In this document: positions 7,883 to 16,571 of the stretch, in pieces
Position numbering within the stretch: the stretch's first letter is position 1
How the letters are laid out: each line of letters begins with the position of its first letter
NCBI RefSeq assembly: GCF_000297395.2
Contig: NZ_HF570108.1
Span: 5,263,196-5,327,195, forward strand
From: Micromonospora lupini str. Lupac 08
GTDB taxonomy: Bacteria; Actinomycetota; Actinomycetes; Mycobacteriales; Micromonosporaceae
Direction of reading: 5' to 3'
DNA: 64,000 nt
Translations under genes and position numbers: made by a program
The notes under the pieces: generated by a model
The model's database searches: none
Told to the model about the DNA's origin: nothing
What the model saw: only the letters and a program-made list of their open reading frames with translations

Positions 7883-9121
7883 TCAGTGCTCCTTGTCGAG
7901 GATGCCGAAGTAGTCCCCGGCGGTGTGCACGTCCTTGTCGCCCCGCCCGGACAGGTTGACCACGATGGTGGGCTCCCGGCCCAGCTCGGCGGCCAGCTTC
8001 GGCGCCAGCGTGACGGTGCCGGCGAGGGCGTGCGCGCTCTCGATCGCCGGGATGATGCCCTCGGTACGGCAGAGCAGTTCGAACGCGGCCATCGCCTCGG
8101 CGTCGGTGACGGGCAGGTAGCTGGCCCGGCCGGTGTCGTGCAGCCAGGCGTGCTCGGGCCCGACGCCGGGGTAGTCCAGGCCCGCGGAGATCGAGTGCGA
8201 CTCCAGCGTCTGCCCGTCGGCGTCCTGCAGCACGTACGTGCGAGCGCCGTGCAGCACGCCCGCCGACCCGCCGGTGATGCTCGCGGCGTGCCGACTGGTG
8301 GTCACCCCTTCGCCGCCGGCCTCGAAGCCGTAGAGCCGCACGTCCTCGTCGGGAACGAAGGCGTGGAAGATGCCCAGCGCGTTGGAGCCGCCGCCGACGC
8401 AGGCGGTGACGGCGTCCGGCAGCGCGCCGGTCAGGTCGAGGCACTGCTGGCGGGCCTCGTCACCGATGCCCCGGACGAAGTCACGGACCATCGCCGGGAA
8501 CGGGTGCGGTCCGGCGGCGGTGCCGATCAGGTAGTGGGTCTCGTCGACGTTCGCCACCCAGTCGCGCATCGCCTCGTTCATCGCGTCCTTGAGGGTCCGC
8601 GAGCCGGTGGTGACCGGGACGACAGTGGCGCCGAGCATCCGCATCCGGGCCACGTTGAGCGCCTGCCGCTCGGTGTCGACCTCGCCCATGTAGACCACGC
8701 ACTCCAGGTCGAACAGGGCGGCGGCGGTAGCGGTGGCGACGCCGTGCTGGCCCGCACCGGTCTCGGCGATCACCCGCGTCTTGCCCATCCGCTTGGTGAG
8801 CAGTGCCTGGCCGAGCACGTTGCGCACCTTGTGGGCGCCTGTGTGGTTGAGGTCCTCACGCTTGAGCAGCACCCGCGCGCCGAGCTTCGCCGAGAACCGC
8901 CGGGCCTCGTAGAGCAGCGACGGCGTGCCCGCGTAGTCGCGCAGCAGCGCCCCGAACTCGGCCCGGAAGGACTCGTCCGCGATCGCCGTACGCCACGCCC
9001 CGTCGAGCTCGTCAAGCGCGGCCACCAGGGCCTCGGGCACGAACCGACCGCCGAAGCGGCCGAAGTGGCCGGCGGAGTCGGGCTGCGAGCCGGCCACCGG
9101 GGCCAGCGCATCGGCGCTCAT
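7883..9121 (-). CDS. trpB: Tryptophan synthase beta subunit
   Basis: PLP enzyme joining indole and L-serine to form tryptophan. The PLP lysine lies in K-R-E-D-L-N-H-T-G-A-H-K (Lys98 with the start used here), and the PLP-phosphate loop is CVGGGSNALG. The ATG at 9121-9119 (MSADALAP) is chosen because an AGAGG ribosome site lies about 8 nt upstream; a GTG at 9148 would add nine residues but has less support. The gene lies 38 bp after trpC and one base before trpA. Confidence 0.98.
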   Translation of the reverse strand: MSADALAPVAGSQPDSAGHFGRFGGRFVPEALVAALDELDGAWRTAIADESFRAEFGALLRDYAGTPSLLYEARRFSAKLGARVLLKREDLNHTGAHKVRNVLGQALLTKRMGKTRVIAETGAGQHGVATATAAALFDLECVVYMGEVDTERQALNVARMRMLGATVVPVTTGSRTLKDAMNEAMRDWVANVDETHYLIGTAAGPHPFPAMVRDFVRGIGDEARQQCLDLTGALPDAVTACVGGGSNALGIFHAFVPDEDVRLYGFEAGGEGVTTSRHAASITGGSAGVLHGARTYVLQDADGQTLESHSISAGLDYPGVGPEHAWLHDTGRASYLPVTDAEAMAAFELLCRTEGIIPAIESAHALAGTVTLAPKLAAELGREPTIVVNLSGRGDKDVHTAGDYFGILDKEH

Positions 9122-9159
9122 CGGAACATCCTCTCGGTGGGGCGTCACACCGGCGCGGG

Positions 9160-10050
9160 TCAGCGCACCGGCCGGGGCGTCGCCGGGTGGTTGCCGGCGT
9201 TGACCAGTTCGGCCACCGCCTCGCGTGGGCTCTTCTGGGTGACCAGGCCCTCGCCGACGAGAACCGCGTCCGCGCCCGCGGAGGCGTACCGGATCAGGTC
9301 GTGCGGCCCGCGGACGCCGGACTCGGCGATCTTGACGACGCTGCTCGGCAGGCCCGGCGCGATCCGCTCGAACACCGACCGATCCACCTGAAGGGTACGC
9401 AGGTCACGGGCGTTGACCCCGATCACCTGCGCGCCGGCCTCCAGGGCCCGGTCGGCCTCCTCCTCGTCGTGGACCTCGACCAGCGCGGTCATGCCCAGCG
9501 ACTCGATCCGCTCCAGCAGGCCCATCAGCACGTTCTGCTCAAGGGCCGCCACGATCAGCAGGACCAGGTCGGCGCCGTGCGCGCGCGCCTCGTGCACCTG
9601 GTAGCTGGAGACCACGAAGTCCTTGCGCAGCACCGGCACGGTGACCGCGGCCCGCACGGCGGCCAGGTCGTCCAGCGACCCGCCGAACCAGCGACCCTCG
9701 GTCAGCACGCTGATGGCCCGCGCCCCGCCCGCCGCGTAGTCGACGGCGAGATCGGCCGGATCGGCGATCTCGGCCAGCCGGCCCTTGGACGGCGAGGAGC
9801 GCTTGACCTCGGCGATGACCGCGACGCCGGGCTTACGCAACGCCGCGTACGCGTCCAGCGGCGGCGGCGCCGCCGCGGCCAGCTCGCGGATCCGTTCCAA
9901 CGGAACCTGTTCCTGGCGTCGGGCGACGTCCTCGCGCACGCCAGCCAGGATCTCGTCGAGCACGCTTACGGACGCCGCCTGACCGGCTTCGTCCCCCTCC
10001 GCGTGCGCATGCTCAGCAGTCACCAACGGACTCCCCTCTCCGGGTGTCAT
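9160..10050 (-). CDS. trpC: Indole-3-glycerol phosphate synthase
   Basis: Closes the indole ring from 1-(2-carboxyphenylamino)-1-deoxyribulose-5-phosphate. Key motifs are VIAEVKRSSPSKG (substrate lysine), VLRKDFVV, GVNARDL and KIAESGV. Two starts are possible. The ATG at 10050 lies 6 nt after a TAGCAT hexamer and could be leaderless; the GTG at 10023 lies 7 nt after a strong GGAGAGGGGAG site. Both fit one transcript starting near 10050. It heads trpC-trpB-trpA, apart from trpE. Confidence 0.97.
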   Translation of the reverse strand: MTPGEGSPLVTAEHAHAEGDEAGQAASVSVLDEILAGVREDVARRQEQVPLERIRELAAAAPPPLDAYAALRKPGVAVIAEVKRSSPSKGRLAEIADPADLAVDYAAGGARAISVLTEGRWFGGSLDDLAAVRAAVTVPVLRKDFVVSSYQVHEARAHGADLVLLIVAALEQNVLMGLLERIESLGMTALVEVHDEEEADRALEAGAQVIGVNARDLRTLQVDRSVFERIAPGLPSSVVKIAESGVRGPHDLIRYASAGADAVLVGEGLVTQKSPREAVAELVNAGNHPATPRPVR

Positions 10051-10451
10051 GGGCCGATGCTAGGGGCAGCCGACCGACGCCGGGAGCCGGGGGTATGGCG
10101 CTGCTCACGAAAAGGGCTGCGGCATAATGGCCGACTTGCCGTGAACGGGATGTCACGCAGCGCCACCTCCGGTATCGACCGCCGTCACACGACGGGAGCC
10201 CGGCGGCCCCGGTCGAACCGGGCCGACCCATCGATCATGCCACTGGTTCCGCCTCGCCGCCCGACGACAACGACACCGATCGATGCTGTGAGCAAGCTCA
10301 AGGCCGAACGGCCGGTCCCAGGTCGCGGGCATGGCGGGACAGTTGACCGGGCGGTCACCCCGGCGAAACGTCAGTCGGTCAGCATCGTCCTCGGGCAGAC
10401 TCGATGACGCGCCTGCCCGACCGTCCGCCAACTCCTCGTGCGGGGTGACCC
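10051..10451. other. 401-bp gap between trpC and a small + strand gene
   Basis: It holds the trpC promoter region (TAGCAT just before 10050) and a CATAAT-like hexamer at about 10124 that could serve either strand. I looked for a short Trp-rich leader peptide and attenuator, as described upstream of some actinomycete trp genes, and saw no clustered TGG codons behind a ribosome site. No gene is supported. Confidence 0.4.
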
Positions 10452-10721
10452 ATGAGCACTGCCGAGTCGAACCCGAGCATCGGACTGACCACCATCTCGC
10501 GGACCGTGGCGTCGCTCGCCGTCGGCGTGGTGCACACCCTGGAGCGGGCCGTCGTCGGCGAGGGCCGGATGCGCACGGCACGCGGCAACGCCTGGGAGGC
10601 GGTCTGCGCCGACCGGGCCCGCGCCGACCGACGCGCCGAACTGGACCGCGTGGTGGCCGAGCTGACCGCCGCCCGGGCCGCCTCCGCCCGCCGGCAGCGC
10701 GAGCGTCAGCCGGTCGGCTGA
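10452..10721 (+). CDS. Small hypothetical protein (89 aa)
   Basis: An 89-residue frame with typical G/C third positions. Residues 1-40 are mixed and mildly hydrophobic (LTTISRTVASLAVGVVHTLERAVV); residues 55-85 form an Arg/Ala/Glu-rich segment likely to be helical or coiled-coil. No family was recognised. The gene is + strand inside an otherwise minus-strand trp region, and its TGA abuts the stop of the convergent membrane protein gene with no spacing. No clear ribosome site other than GGGGTGA before the ATG. Confidence 0.55.
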   Translation: MSTAESNPSIGLTTISRTVASLAVGVVHTLERAVVGEGRMRTARGNAWEAVCADRARADRRAELDRVVAELTAARAASARRQRERQPVG

Positions 10722-10728
10722 TCAGCCG
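10715..10728. repeat. 14-bp palindrome spanning two abutting stop codons
   Basis: CGGCTGATCAGCCG is perfectly symmetric. Its centre TGATCA contains the TGA of the + gene and, on the other strand, the TGA of the minus gene. Both coding ends share one short hairpin-forming sequence. Confidence 0.8.
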
Positions 10729-11321
10729 GCTGTCGGGTCCTCGCCCCGGTCCAACGCGTCCCACGCCTCGGTGGTCCGCCGCCCGGCCATCCGGCCCGGT
10801 GGAGCGACAGTGGTGGGCGCACTCTCCGTGACGGTCCGTGTGGGCCGCTCGTACCGGGCGCCCATCGCCGGCCACCCGCCGCCCCGCAGCGCCGTCCACC
10901 CGCCGCCCACCGCGGCGAGCAGACCGCCGAGCAGGCAGAGCGCCGGCCACTGCCGGCTCACCACGCCGTCGAGATCGGCGACCAGCCCGTAAGCGCCACC
11001 GGCCGCCACCACCAGGCCCAGCGCGCCCAGCAGCACGCCCAGCAGCCGCCGCACCCGACCCCGGGTGGCAAGCACCGCGCCACCGCCGGCCAGCGTGACC
11101 AGCGCCAGCGCCGGCAGCCACGGCAGCAGAGCCGCCCCGCTGCGGGCGTCGCGCACCGGCGGCAACGGCGCCGGGCGCGCGGTCACCTCGACCGACCAGC
11201 CCCGGGTCGCCGCCCACAGCGCCAGGCCCGCCCCGGCCAGGCAGAGCAGCATGGCGTACGTCAACTGACGCCGACCCTCGACGCCCCGAGCCCCGGTCTC
11301 CGCCCGGCCGCCCCCGCTCAT
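10722..11321 (-). CDS. Trp biosynthesis-associated membrane protein (TIGR02234 type)
   Basis: A 199-residue membrane protein with about four spans: near residues 20-40, 65-85, 92-115 and 125-145. They are followed by an unstructured tail rich in Thr/Ala/Arg. Actinobacteria commonly carry such a protein next to trpE, and the TIGR02234 family is defined by that context; its biochemical role is not established. It follows trpE by 55 bp and is probably co-transcribed with it. The ATG at 11321 is preceded by a short pyrimidine/purine-rich linker rather than a strong ribosome site. Confidence 0.85.
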   Translation of the reverse strand: MSGGGRAETGARGVEGRRQLTYAMLLCLAGAGLALWAATRGWSVEVTARPAPLPPVRDARSGAALLPWLPALALVTLAGGGAVLATRGRVRRLLGVLLGALGLVVAAGGAYGLVADLDGVVSRQWPALCLLGGLLAAVGGGWTALRGGGWPAMGARYERPTRTVTESAPTTVAPPGRMAGRRTTEAWDALDRGEDPTAG

Positions 11322-11376
11322 CGGGCCTGCCTTTCGTTCGCGACTGCGGGGCTCCGCTGCGCTGCACTCCTCGCGC
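11322..11376. repeat. Short purine-rich intercalated element (possible)
   Basis: The 55-bp linker, read on the minus strand, consists of GAGTGCAGCGCAGCGGAGC-type units ending in GTCGCGAACGAA. Its texture is unlike the coding flanks and resembles short dispersed intergenic sequences of actinomycete chromosomes. Only one copy was noticed in this window, so the repeat status is inferred. Confidence 0.3.
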
Positions 11377-12930
11377 TCACCGGGCCGGCCTCAGCGTTTC
11401 GGCGGCGGCTATCGCGGCCAGCACGGCGGCGGCCTTGTCGCGGGTCTCCTGCTCCTCGGCGGCCGGATCCGAGTCGGCGACCACACCCGCGCCGGCCTGC
11501 ACGTAGGCGCGCCCGTCGCGGATCAGCGCGGTCCGGATGGCGATCGCCATGTCCAGATCGCCGCCGAACCCGAAGTAGCCGACCGTGCCGCCGTAGAGGC
11601 CACGCCGAACCGGCTCCAACTCCTCGATGATCTCCATGGCCCGTACCTTGGGCGCGCCGGAGAGCGTCCCCGCCGGGAAGGTCGCGGCGAGCGCGTCGAA
11701 CGCCGATTGGTCGTCACGCAGCGTGCCGGTCACCGTGGAGACGATGTGCATCACGTGGCTGTACCGCTCGATTGTCGCGAACTCCGGCACCTGGACGCTG
11801 CCCGGCTCGCAGACCCGGCCCAGGTCGTTGCGGCCCAGGTCGACGAGCATCACGTGCTCGGCGCGCTCCTTGGGGTCGGCGAGCAGCTCGGCGGCGAGCG
11901 TGGCGTCGGCGGTCGCGGTGGCGCCGCGGGGCCGGGTGCCCGCGATCGGGTGCAGCAGCGCCCGGCGCCGCCCGTCGACGTCGGCGGTGACCTTCAGGTG
12001 CGCCTCCGGCGACGAGCCGACGATGTCGAACCCGTCGAAGCGCAGCAGGTACATGTACGGGCTGGGGTTGCTGGTGCGCAGCACCCGGTAGACGTCCAGC
12101 GGGTCGGCGCGCGTCGCCCGCTCGAAGCGCTGGGACAGCACGATCTGGAAGCACTCGCCCGCCCGGATCGCCTCCTTGGCGGCCTCCACCGCCTTCAGGT
12201 AGCCACCCTCGGGCGTACGACAGAGGACCTCACCGGCCGGTGGACGCTCGACCGTGGAGATCATCGGTGGGATGGGCCGGGACAGCGCCGTGGTCATCGC
12301 GTCGAGGCGGCCCACCGCGTGGTGGTACGCGGCGGTGACCTGCGCGTCGCGGCCCGGGGCGTCCAACGGCGGCAGCACCGCGTTGGCGACCAGGATCGCC
12401 GAGCCGTCGTAGTGGTCGAGCACCACCAGGTCGGTCGCGAGCATCATGCCCAGCTCCGGCACGCCGAGGTCGTTCTCGGTCAGCTCGGGCAGCCGCTCGA
12501 AGCGGCGGACGAGGTCGTAGCCGAGGTAGCCGACCATGCCCCCGGTCAGCGGGGGCAGACCGTCGGACGGGTCACCGAGCGGGCCGGCGAGCGCCGCGAC
12601 GGTGTCCCGCAGCACCCGCACCGGGTCGCCGTCGGTGGGCAGCCCGGCCGGCGGCTGACCGAGCCAGGTCGCCACCCCGTCCCGCTCGACGAGGGTGGCG
12701 CTGCTGCGGACGCCGATGAACGAGTACCGCGACCAGGCCGTGCCCGCCGAGCCGACGCCCTGTTCGGCGGATTCGAGCAGGAACGTGCCGGGCCCGCCGG
12801 CGAGCTTGCGGTAGACACCCACCGGGGTCTCGGCGTCGGCCAGCAGACGTCGGGTGACAGGCACGACGCGCCAGCGGGCGGCCACGTCGGTGAACGTGGT
12901 CAGGTCGGGGCTCACCGCGCCGTCGGTCAT
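11377..12930 (-). CDS. trpE: Anthranilate synthase component I
   Basis: Converts chorismate to anthranilate with ammonia supplied by TrpG. The 517-residue protein has the feedback-inhibition motif LLESAEQG near residue 50, the HPIAGTRPRG and DLGRNDLGRVC chorismate-site motifs, and the GTLSGAPKVRAMEIIEELE signature region. Its ATG (12930-12928) overlaps the stop of the upstream hisI frame as ATGA, so translation is coupled. No trpG/pabA or trpD lies next to it. Confidence 0.97.
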   Translation of the reverse strand: MTDGAVSPDLTTFTDVAARWRVVPVTRRLLADAETPVGVYRKLAGGPGTFLLESAEQGVGSAGTAWSRYSFIGVRSSATLVERDGVATWLGQPPAGLPTDGDPVRVLRDTVAALAGPLGDPSDGLPPLTGGMVGYLGYDLVRRFERLPELTENDLGVPELGMMLATDLVVLDHYDGSAILVANAVLPPLDAPGRDAQVTAAYHHAVGRLDAMTTALSRPIPPMISTVERPPAGEVLCRTPEGGYLKAVEAAKEAIRAGECFQIVLSQRFERATRADPLDVYRVLRTSNPSPYMYLLRFDGFDIVGSSPEAHLKVTADVDGRRRALLHPIAGTRPRGATATADATLAAELLADPKERAEHVMLVDLGRNDLGRVCEPGSVQVPEFATIERYSHVMHIVSTVTGTLRDDQSAFDALAATFPAGTLSGAPKVRAMEIIEELEPVRRGLYGGTVGYFGFGGDLDMAIAIRTALIRDGRAYVQAGAGVVADSDPAAEEQETRDKAAAVLAAIAAAETLRPAR

Positions 12931-14222
12931 GTGCCGGCCCCCGTCACGGGCAGCTCGGTGAAGAAGCAGGTCCGGTGCCCGGTGTGGCAGGCCGCGCCGA
13001 CCTGGTCGACGCTCACCAGCAGCGCGTCGCCGTCGCAGTCCAGCGCGACCGAGCGCACGTACTGGTGGTGGCCGGAGGTCGCCCCCTTGACCCAGTACTC
13101 CCGACGGCTGCGCGACCAGTACGTGGCCCGGCCGGTGGTGAGGGTGCGGTGCAGCGCCTCGTCGTCCATCCAGGCCACCATCAGCACCTCGCCGGACTCG
13201 TGGGCGCGCACCACGGCGGCGACCAGGCCGTCGGCGGTGCGGCGCAGCCGGGCCGCGATGGCCGGGTCGAGCCGGGACGGGCGGGCCGGGGTCGACGCCG
13301 CCGGGCCGCTCGGATCGCTGGGGACGCCGGTCACCGGCGCGTCAGGTACGGGCACAGTTGCCCATTGTCCTGCACGCGGCGCGGGCACCGGCGACGACTC
13401 CCGTGGCGGGTTCGGCGGGTGGCCCACGGGCCGGGCGAGCTGGGCCACGTAGCGGTCCAGCCGGCCGTCGACGAGGGCGTCGGCCAGGTCGGCGCCGGCC
13501 ACGTCGGCGATCTCGCCGGCGTACGGGCGGATCAACGGCAGGATCCCGGTGACGAGCCGCACGGCGGCGGCCCAGAGCTGCCCGGTGCCGCCCGGACGCA
13601 GCCCGAGGCAGAGCAGCATGTCGTCCCGGTAGCCGACGGGGGCGACCGGCAGCTCCAGGGCGGCCGCGAACGCCGCCCGGCGGGAGGACACCCGTACCGA
13701 CGGGTTCGCCGGACGTAACACCGACGGGCAGAGTCGGGCGAGGTCCGCCACGGCGAGCCGGACTCCGAGGCGGTCGGCGGCGGCGCGGGCGGCGGCGGCC
13801 TTGCCGAGCATGGCGATCAGCTCCTCCAGCCGGGGTGGCTCGGCGGGCTGGCAGAGCACCGGCAGGTCGATCCGGGGCCGCCAGTGCGGGTCGGCCCAGA
13901 GCAGCCGGGCCGGCGCGGTGACCGGCAGCCCGAACGCCCAGTCGGCCGGTTCACCGAGCCGGTCCACCCAGGAGCGGACGTCGCGCGCGGCCACCGAGAC
14001 GTGGGTGACCCGGCCGGCGGTCTCGGCCAGGTACGCGCGGCGGGCAGCGTACGGGGAGCCGCCGACCAGCACGTCGAGGTCGACGTCGCTGTGCGCGGTG
14101 GCGGCCCGTCGGGCGTGACTGCCGCGCAGCAGGATGCCGACCACCGGCCGTTCGGCGGCGTCCCGCAACCGCGCGGCCCAGTCCTCGAGAAACCCGCTGT
14201 GCGGTAACGGAGCGTGACCCAC
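12927..14222 (-). CDS. hisI: Nucleotidyltransferase domain fused to phosphoribosyl-AMP cyclohydrolase (HisI)
   Basis: One uninterrupted frame of 431 residues encodes two unrelated parts. Residues ~1-265 begin with a pol-beta-type nucleotidyltransferase core (G34-S35, S45-D-V-D48-L-D50) followed by a helical region. Residues ~318-428 are a full-length HisI: W-S-R-S-R-x-E-W/Y region, D395-C396-D-x-D, A-C412-H-T-G and C419-F, the Mg and Zn ligands. The ~50-residue linker is Pro/Ser-rich. HisI opens the adenine ring of PR-AMP in histidine synthesis. An internal GTG at 13355-13353, 8 nt after GACAAT, could start HisI alone. The gene is coupled to trpE. Confidence 0.85.
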   Translation of the reverse strand: MGHAPLPHSGFLEDWAARLRDAAERPVVGILLRGSHARRAATAHSDVDLDVLVGGSPYAARRAYLAETAGRVTHVSVAARDVRSWVDRLGEPADWAFGLPVTAPARLLWADPHWRPRIDLPVLCQPAEPPRLEELIAMLGKAAAARAAADRLGVRLAVADLARLCPSVLRPANPSVRVSSRRAAFAAALELPVAPVGYRDDMLLCLGLRPGGTGQLWAAAVRLVTGILPLIRPYAGEIADVAGADLADALVDGRLDRYVAQLARPVGHPPNPPRESSPVPAPRAGQWATVPVPDAPVTGVPSDPSGPAASTPARPSRLDPAIAARLRRTADGLVAAVVRAHESGEVLMVAWMDDEALHRTLTTGRATYWSRSRREYWVKGATSGHHQYVRSVALDCDGDALLVSVDQVGAACHTGHRTCFFTELPVTGAGT

Positions 14223-14366
14223 GGCGCCATCGTGCCGTACGCCCGATCGGTACGCAATGCCCGTTGCCGGACCTGCTGTCCGGTCCAGAGCCTACTGCCC
14301 GTTCTGCCGCTGGGCGCGACAGTGGGCGTCGACGCGGAGGTGGGCCGTTGCGCGGGCGGCGTTATC

Positions 14367-14396
14367 TCATCTAGCGTTGAGTTCAACAGACGATGA
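14367..14396. promoter_or_regulatory. 30-bp palindromic operator, probably for the TetR regulator at 15972
   Basis: Two 14-bp arms, TCATCTAGCGTTGA and TCAACAGACGATGA, are separated by GT and match in 10 of 14 positions; the central GTTGAGTTCAAC is perfect. A TAGCGT hexamer (14372-14377) sits inside the left arm, so a bound repressor would block transcription. It ends 18 bp before the start of the ABC ATPase gene, whose operon carries a TetR gene. Confidence 0.7.
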
Positions 14397-14414
14397 GTTT
14401 CTCGGAGGTGCGGA

Positions 14415-15137
14415 ATGGACGACGCGATAACCGTCCGCGACCTGGTGGTCGACCGGGGCGGGCGGCGGGTGCTGGACGGCATCAGCTGTGCCGTTCCGCG
14501 CGGCGCCGTCACCGGGCTGCTGGGCCCCAGCGGCAGCGGCAAGACCACGTTCATGCGCGCGGTGGTCGGGGTGCAGGTGGTCAGCGCGGGGTCGGTGAGC
14601 GTGCTGGGCCAGCCGGCGGGCACTCCGGCGCTGCGGCACCGGGTGGGTTACCTCACCCAGGCGCCGAGCGTCTACGCCGACCTGACCGTCCGGGAGAACG
14701 CCCGCTACTTCGCGGCCCTGTACGGGCGTGGTCGCGCCGAGGCCGACCAGGCGGTCCGTGACGTCGGGCTGGCCGAGGCGGCCGGTCAACTGGTCGTCAC
14801 CCTCTCCGGTGGCCAGCGCAGCCGGGCCTCGCTGGCCTGCGCCCTGGTCGGCGACCCGGAGCTGGTCATCCTGGACGAGCCGACCGTCGGTCAGGACCCG
14901 GTGCTGCGGGCCGACCTGTGGGCCCGGTTCCACGCCATGGCCGCCGCCGGCACCACCCTGCTGGTGTCCAGTCACGTGATGGACGAGGCGGCCCGCTGCG
15001 ACCGGCTGCTGCTGATCCGGCAGGGGCGGCTGATCGCCGACGACAGCCCGGCCGCGATCCGCGCCGCCGCCGGCGTGGACGACCTCGACGAGGCGTTCCT
15101 GCGTCTGATCCGGGCCGGCGCAGGGGAGGAGTCATGA
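14415..15137 (+). CDS. ABC transporter ATP-binding protein (ABC-2 export type)
   Basis: A 240-residue ATPase with Walker A GPSGSGKT at 37-44, Q-loop at TQ (81-82), signature LSGGQ at 130-134, Walker B VILDE at 151-155 and switch His187. It pairs with the membrane protein whose ATG overlaps its stop (ATGA). A GGAGG ribosome site precedes the ATG. The arrangement ATPase-permease-TetR with an operator in front suggests efflux of a toxic compound or antibiotic that is also the TetR ligand; the substrate is unknown. Confidence 0.93.
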   Translation: MDDAITVRDLVVDRGGRRVLDGISCAVPRGAVTGLLGPSGSGKTTFMRAVVGVQVVSAGSVSVLGQPAGTPALRHRVGYLTQAPSVYADLTVRENARYFAALYGRGRAEADQAVRDVGLAEAAGQLVVTLSGGQRSRASLACALVGDPELVILDEPTVGQDPVLRADLWARFHAMAAAGTTLLVSSHVMDEAARCDRLLLIRQGRLIADDSPAAIRAAAGVDDLDEAFLRLIRAGAGEES

Positions 15138-15889
15138 ACCCGCGGATCCTGGCGGCCACCACCGGCCGCATCCTGCGCCAGCTCCGGCACGACCGGCGCA
15201 CCATCGCGCTACTCGTGGTGGTGCCGGCCGTCCTGCTCACCCTTGTCTACTTCATGTACGTCGACCACCCGACCCCGCCGGGGCAGCCGTCGATGTTCGA
15301 CCGGATCGCGCTGGTGATGCTGGGCATCTTCCCCTTCGTGATCATGTTCCTCGTCACCAGCATCGCGATGCTGCGGGAGCGCACCTCCGGCACCCTGGAA
15401 CGGCTGCTCACCACCCCGTTGGGCAAGCTCGACCTGCTCTTCGGGTACGGCATCGCGTTCGGGCTGGCCGCCGCCGTGCAGGCCGCGGTCGCCGCCGCGG
15501 TGGCGTACTGGATATTCGACCTCAGCACCGTCGGGAGCAGTGGCCTGGTGATCGGGATCGCGGTGCTCGACGCGGTGCTCGGCGTCGCCCTCGGGCTGCT
15601 GTGCAGCGCCTTCGCCCGCACCGAGTTCCAGGCAGTACAGTTTCTGCCGGTCGTGGTGGTCCCTCAGCTGCTGCTCTGTGGGCTGTTCGTGGCCCGCGAC
15701 CAGATGGCCGGCTGGCTCCAGGCGCTCAGTGACGCCTTCCCCCTGTCGTACGCCATCGAGGCGTTGCAGGAGGTCGGCGCCAACGCCGAGCCGACCGGCG
15801 TCCTGTGGCGGGACGTGGGTGTGGTGCTCGGCGCGGTGGTGCTGGCGCTGGTGCTCGCGGCGGCGACCCTGCGCCGGCGCACCGGCTGA
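15134..15889 (+). CDS. ABC-2 type transporter permease
   Basis: A 251-residue membrane protein with six predicted spans, the first near residues 24-44, and the charged RERTSGTLERLLTTP segment typical of ABC-2 permeases (about residues 78-95). Its ATG overlaps the ATPase stop by four bases (ATGA), so the two are made together. It should form a dimeric channel with the ATPase. The substrate is unknown. Confidence 0.92.
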   Translation: MNPRILAATTGRILRQLRHDRRTIALLVVVPAVLLTLVYFMYVDHPTPPGQPSMFDRIALVMLGIFPFVIMFLVTSIAMLRERTSGTLERLLTTPLGKLDLLFGYGIAFGLAAAVQAAVAAAVAYWIFDLSTVGSSGLVIGIAVLDAVLGVALGLLCSAFARTEFQAVQFLPVVVVPQLLLCGLFVARDQMAGWLQALSDAFPLSYAIEALQEVGANAEPTGVLWRDVGVVLGAVVLALVLAAATLRRRTG

Positions 15890-15971
15890 CCGACCGGCGG
15901 CGGTCCGCGCCCGCGGGCTGCCGCCAGCCGTCGGGCGACCGGCGGCGTGAGCGGACGAACGAAGGGCGGCG

Positions 15972-16568
15972 ATGACGCGGCGGACCGGCCGGCGACCCGG
16001 CAACCCGGACACCCGGGAGTCGATTCTCGACGCGGCGCGGGCGGCGTTCGCCGAGCGCGGCTTCGACGCCGCCCCGATCCGCGGCATCGCCGCCGCCGCC
16101 GGGGTGGACCCGGCGCTCGTGCACCACTACTTCGGCAGCAAGGACCAGCTCTTCCTGGCCGCGATGAACTTCCCCGTCGACCCGGGCGAGATGCTGCCGA
16201 GGGTGCTCGCCGGTGACCGGGACGGCGTCGGTGAGCGGTTGGTGCGCACGTTCCTGAGCATCTGGGACTCCCCGGCCGGCAGCGCCGGGGTGGCGCTGCT
16301 GCGCTCGGCGGTGAGCAACGAGTGGACCGCGCGCCTGCTGCGGGAGTTCATCACCACGCAGGTGCTGCGCCGGGTGCTCGACCAGCTCGACGTCGCCCCG
16401 GCCGAACTGCCGCTGCGCGGCTCGCTTGTCGCCACCCAGCTGATCGGGCTGGCGATGATCCGGCACGTGGTGCGCATGGAGCCGGTGGCGTCCGCCGACC
16501 CGGAGACCCTGGTCGCCGCCATCGGCCCCACCATCCAGCGGTACGTCACCGGAGAGTTGCCGGCCTAG
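15972..16568 (+). CDS. TetR-family transcriptional regulator
   Basis: Residues ~14-60 form the TetR DNA-binding domain (ESILDAARAAFAERGFDAAPIRGIAAAAGVDPALVHHYFGSK region: helix-turn-helix plus the HHYF motif). The C-terminal ~130 residues are the ligand-binding domain, of the type often annotated TetR_C_17/33. A GGGCGG site precedes the ATG. It lies 82 bp after the permease in the same orientation and probably represses its own operon through the palindrome at 14367-14396. Confidence 0.92.
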   Translation: MTRRTGRRPGNPDTRESILDAARAAFAERGFDAAPIRGIAAAAGVDPALVHHYFGSKDQLFLAAMNFPVDPGEMLPRVLAGDRDGVGERLVRTFLSIWDSPAGSAGVALLRSAVSNEWTARLLREFITTQVLRRVLDQLDVAPAELPLRGSLVATQLIGLAMIRHVVRMEPVASADPETLVAAIGPTIQRYVTGELPA

Positions 16569-16571
16569 AGG

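Noticed and set aside
10051..10300. Trp leader peptide/attenuator upstream of trpC
   Set aside because: No short frame with consecutive Trp codons behind a ribosome site was found on the minus strand.
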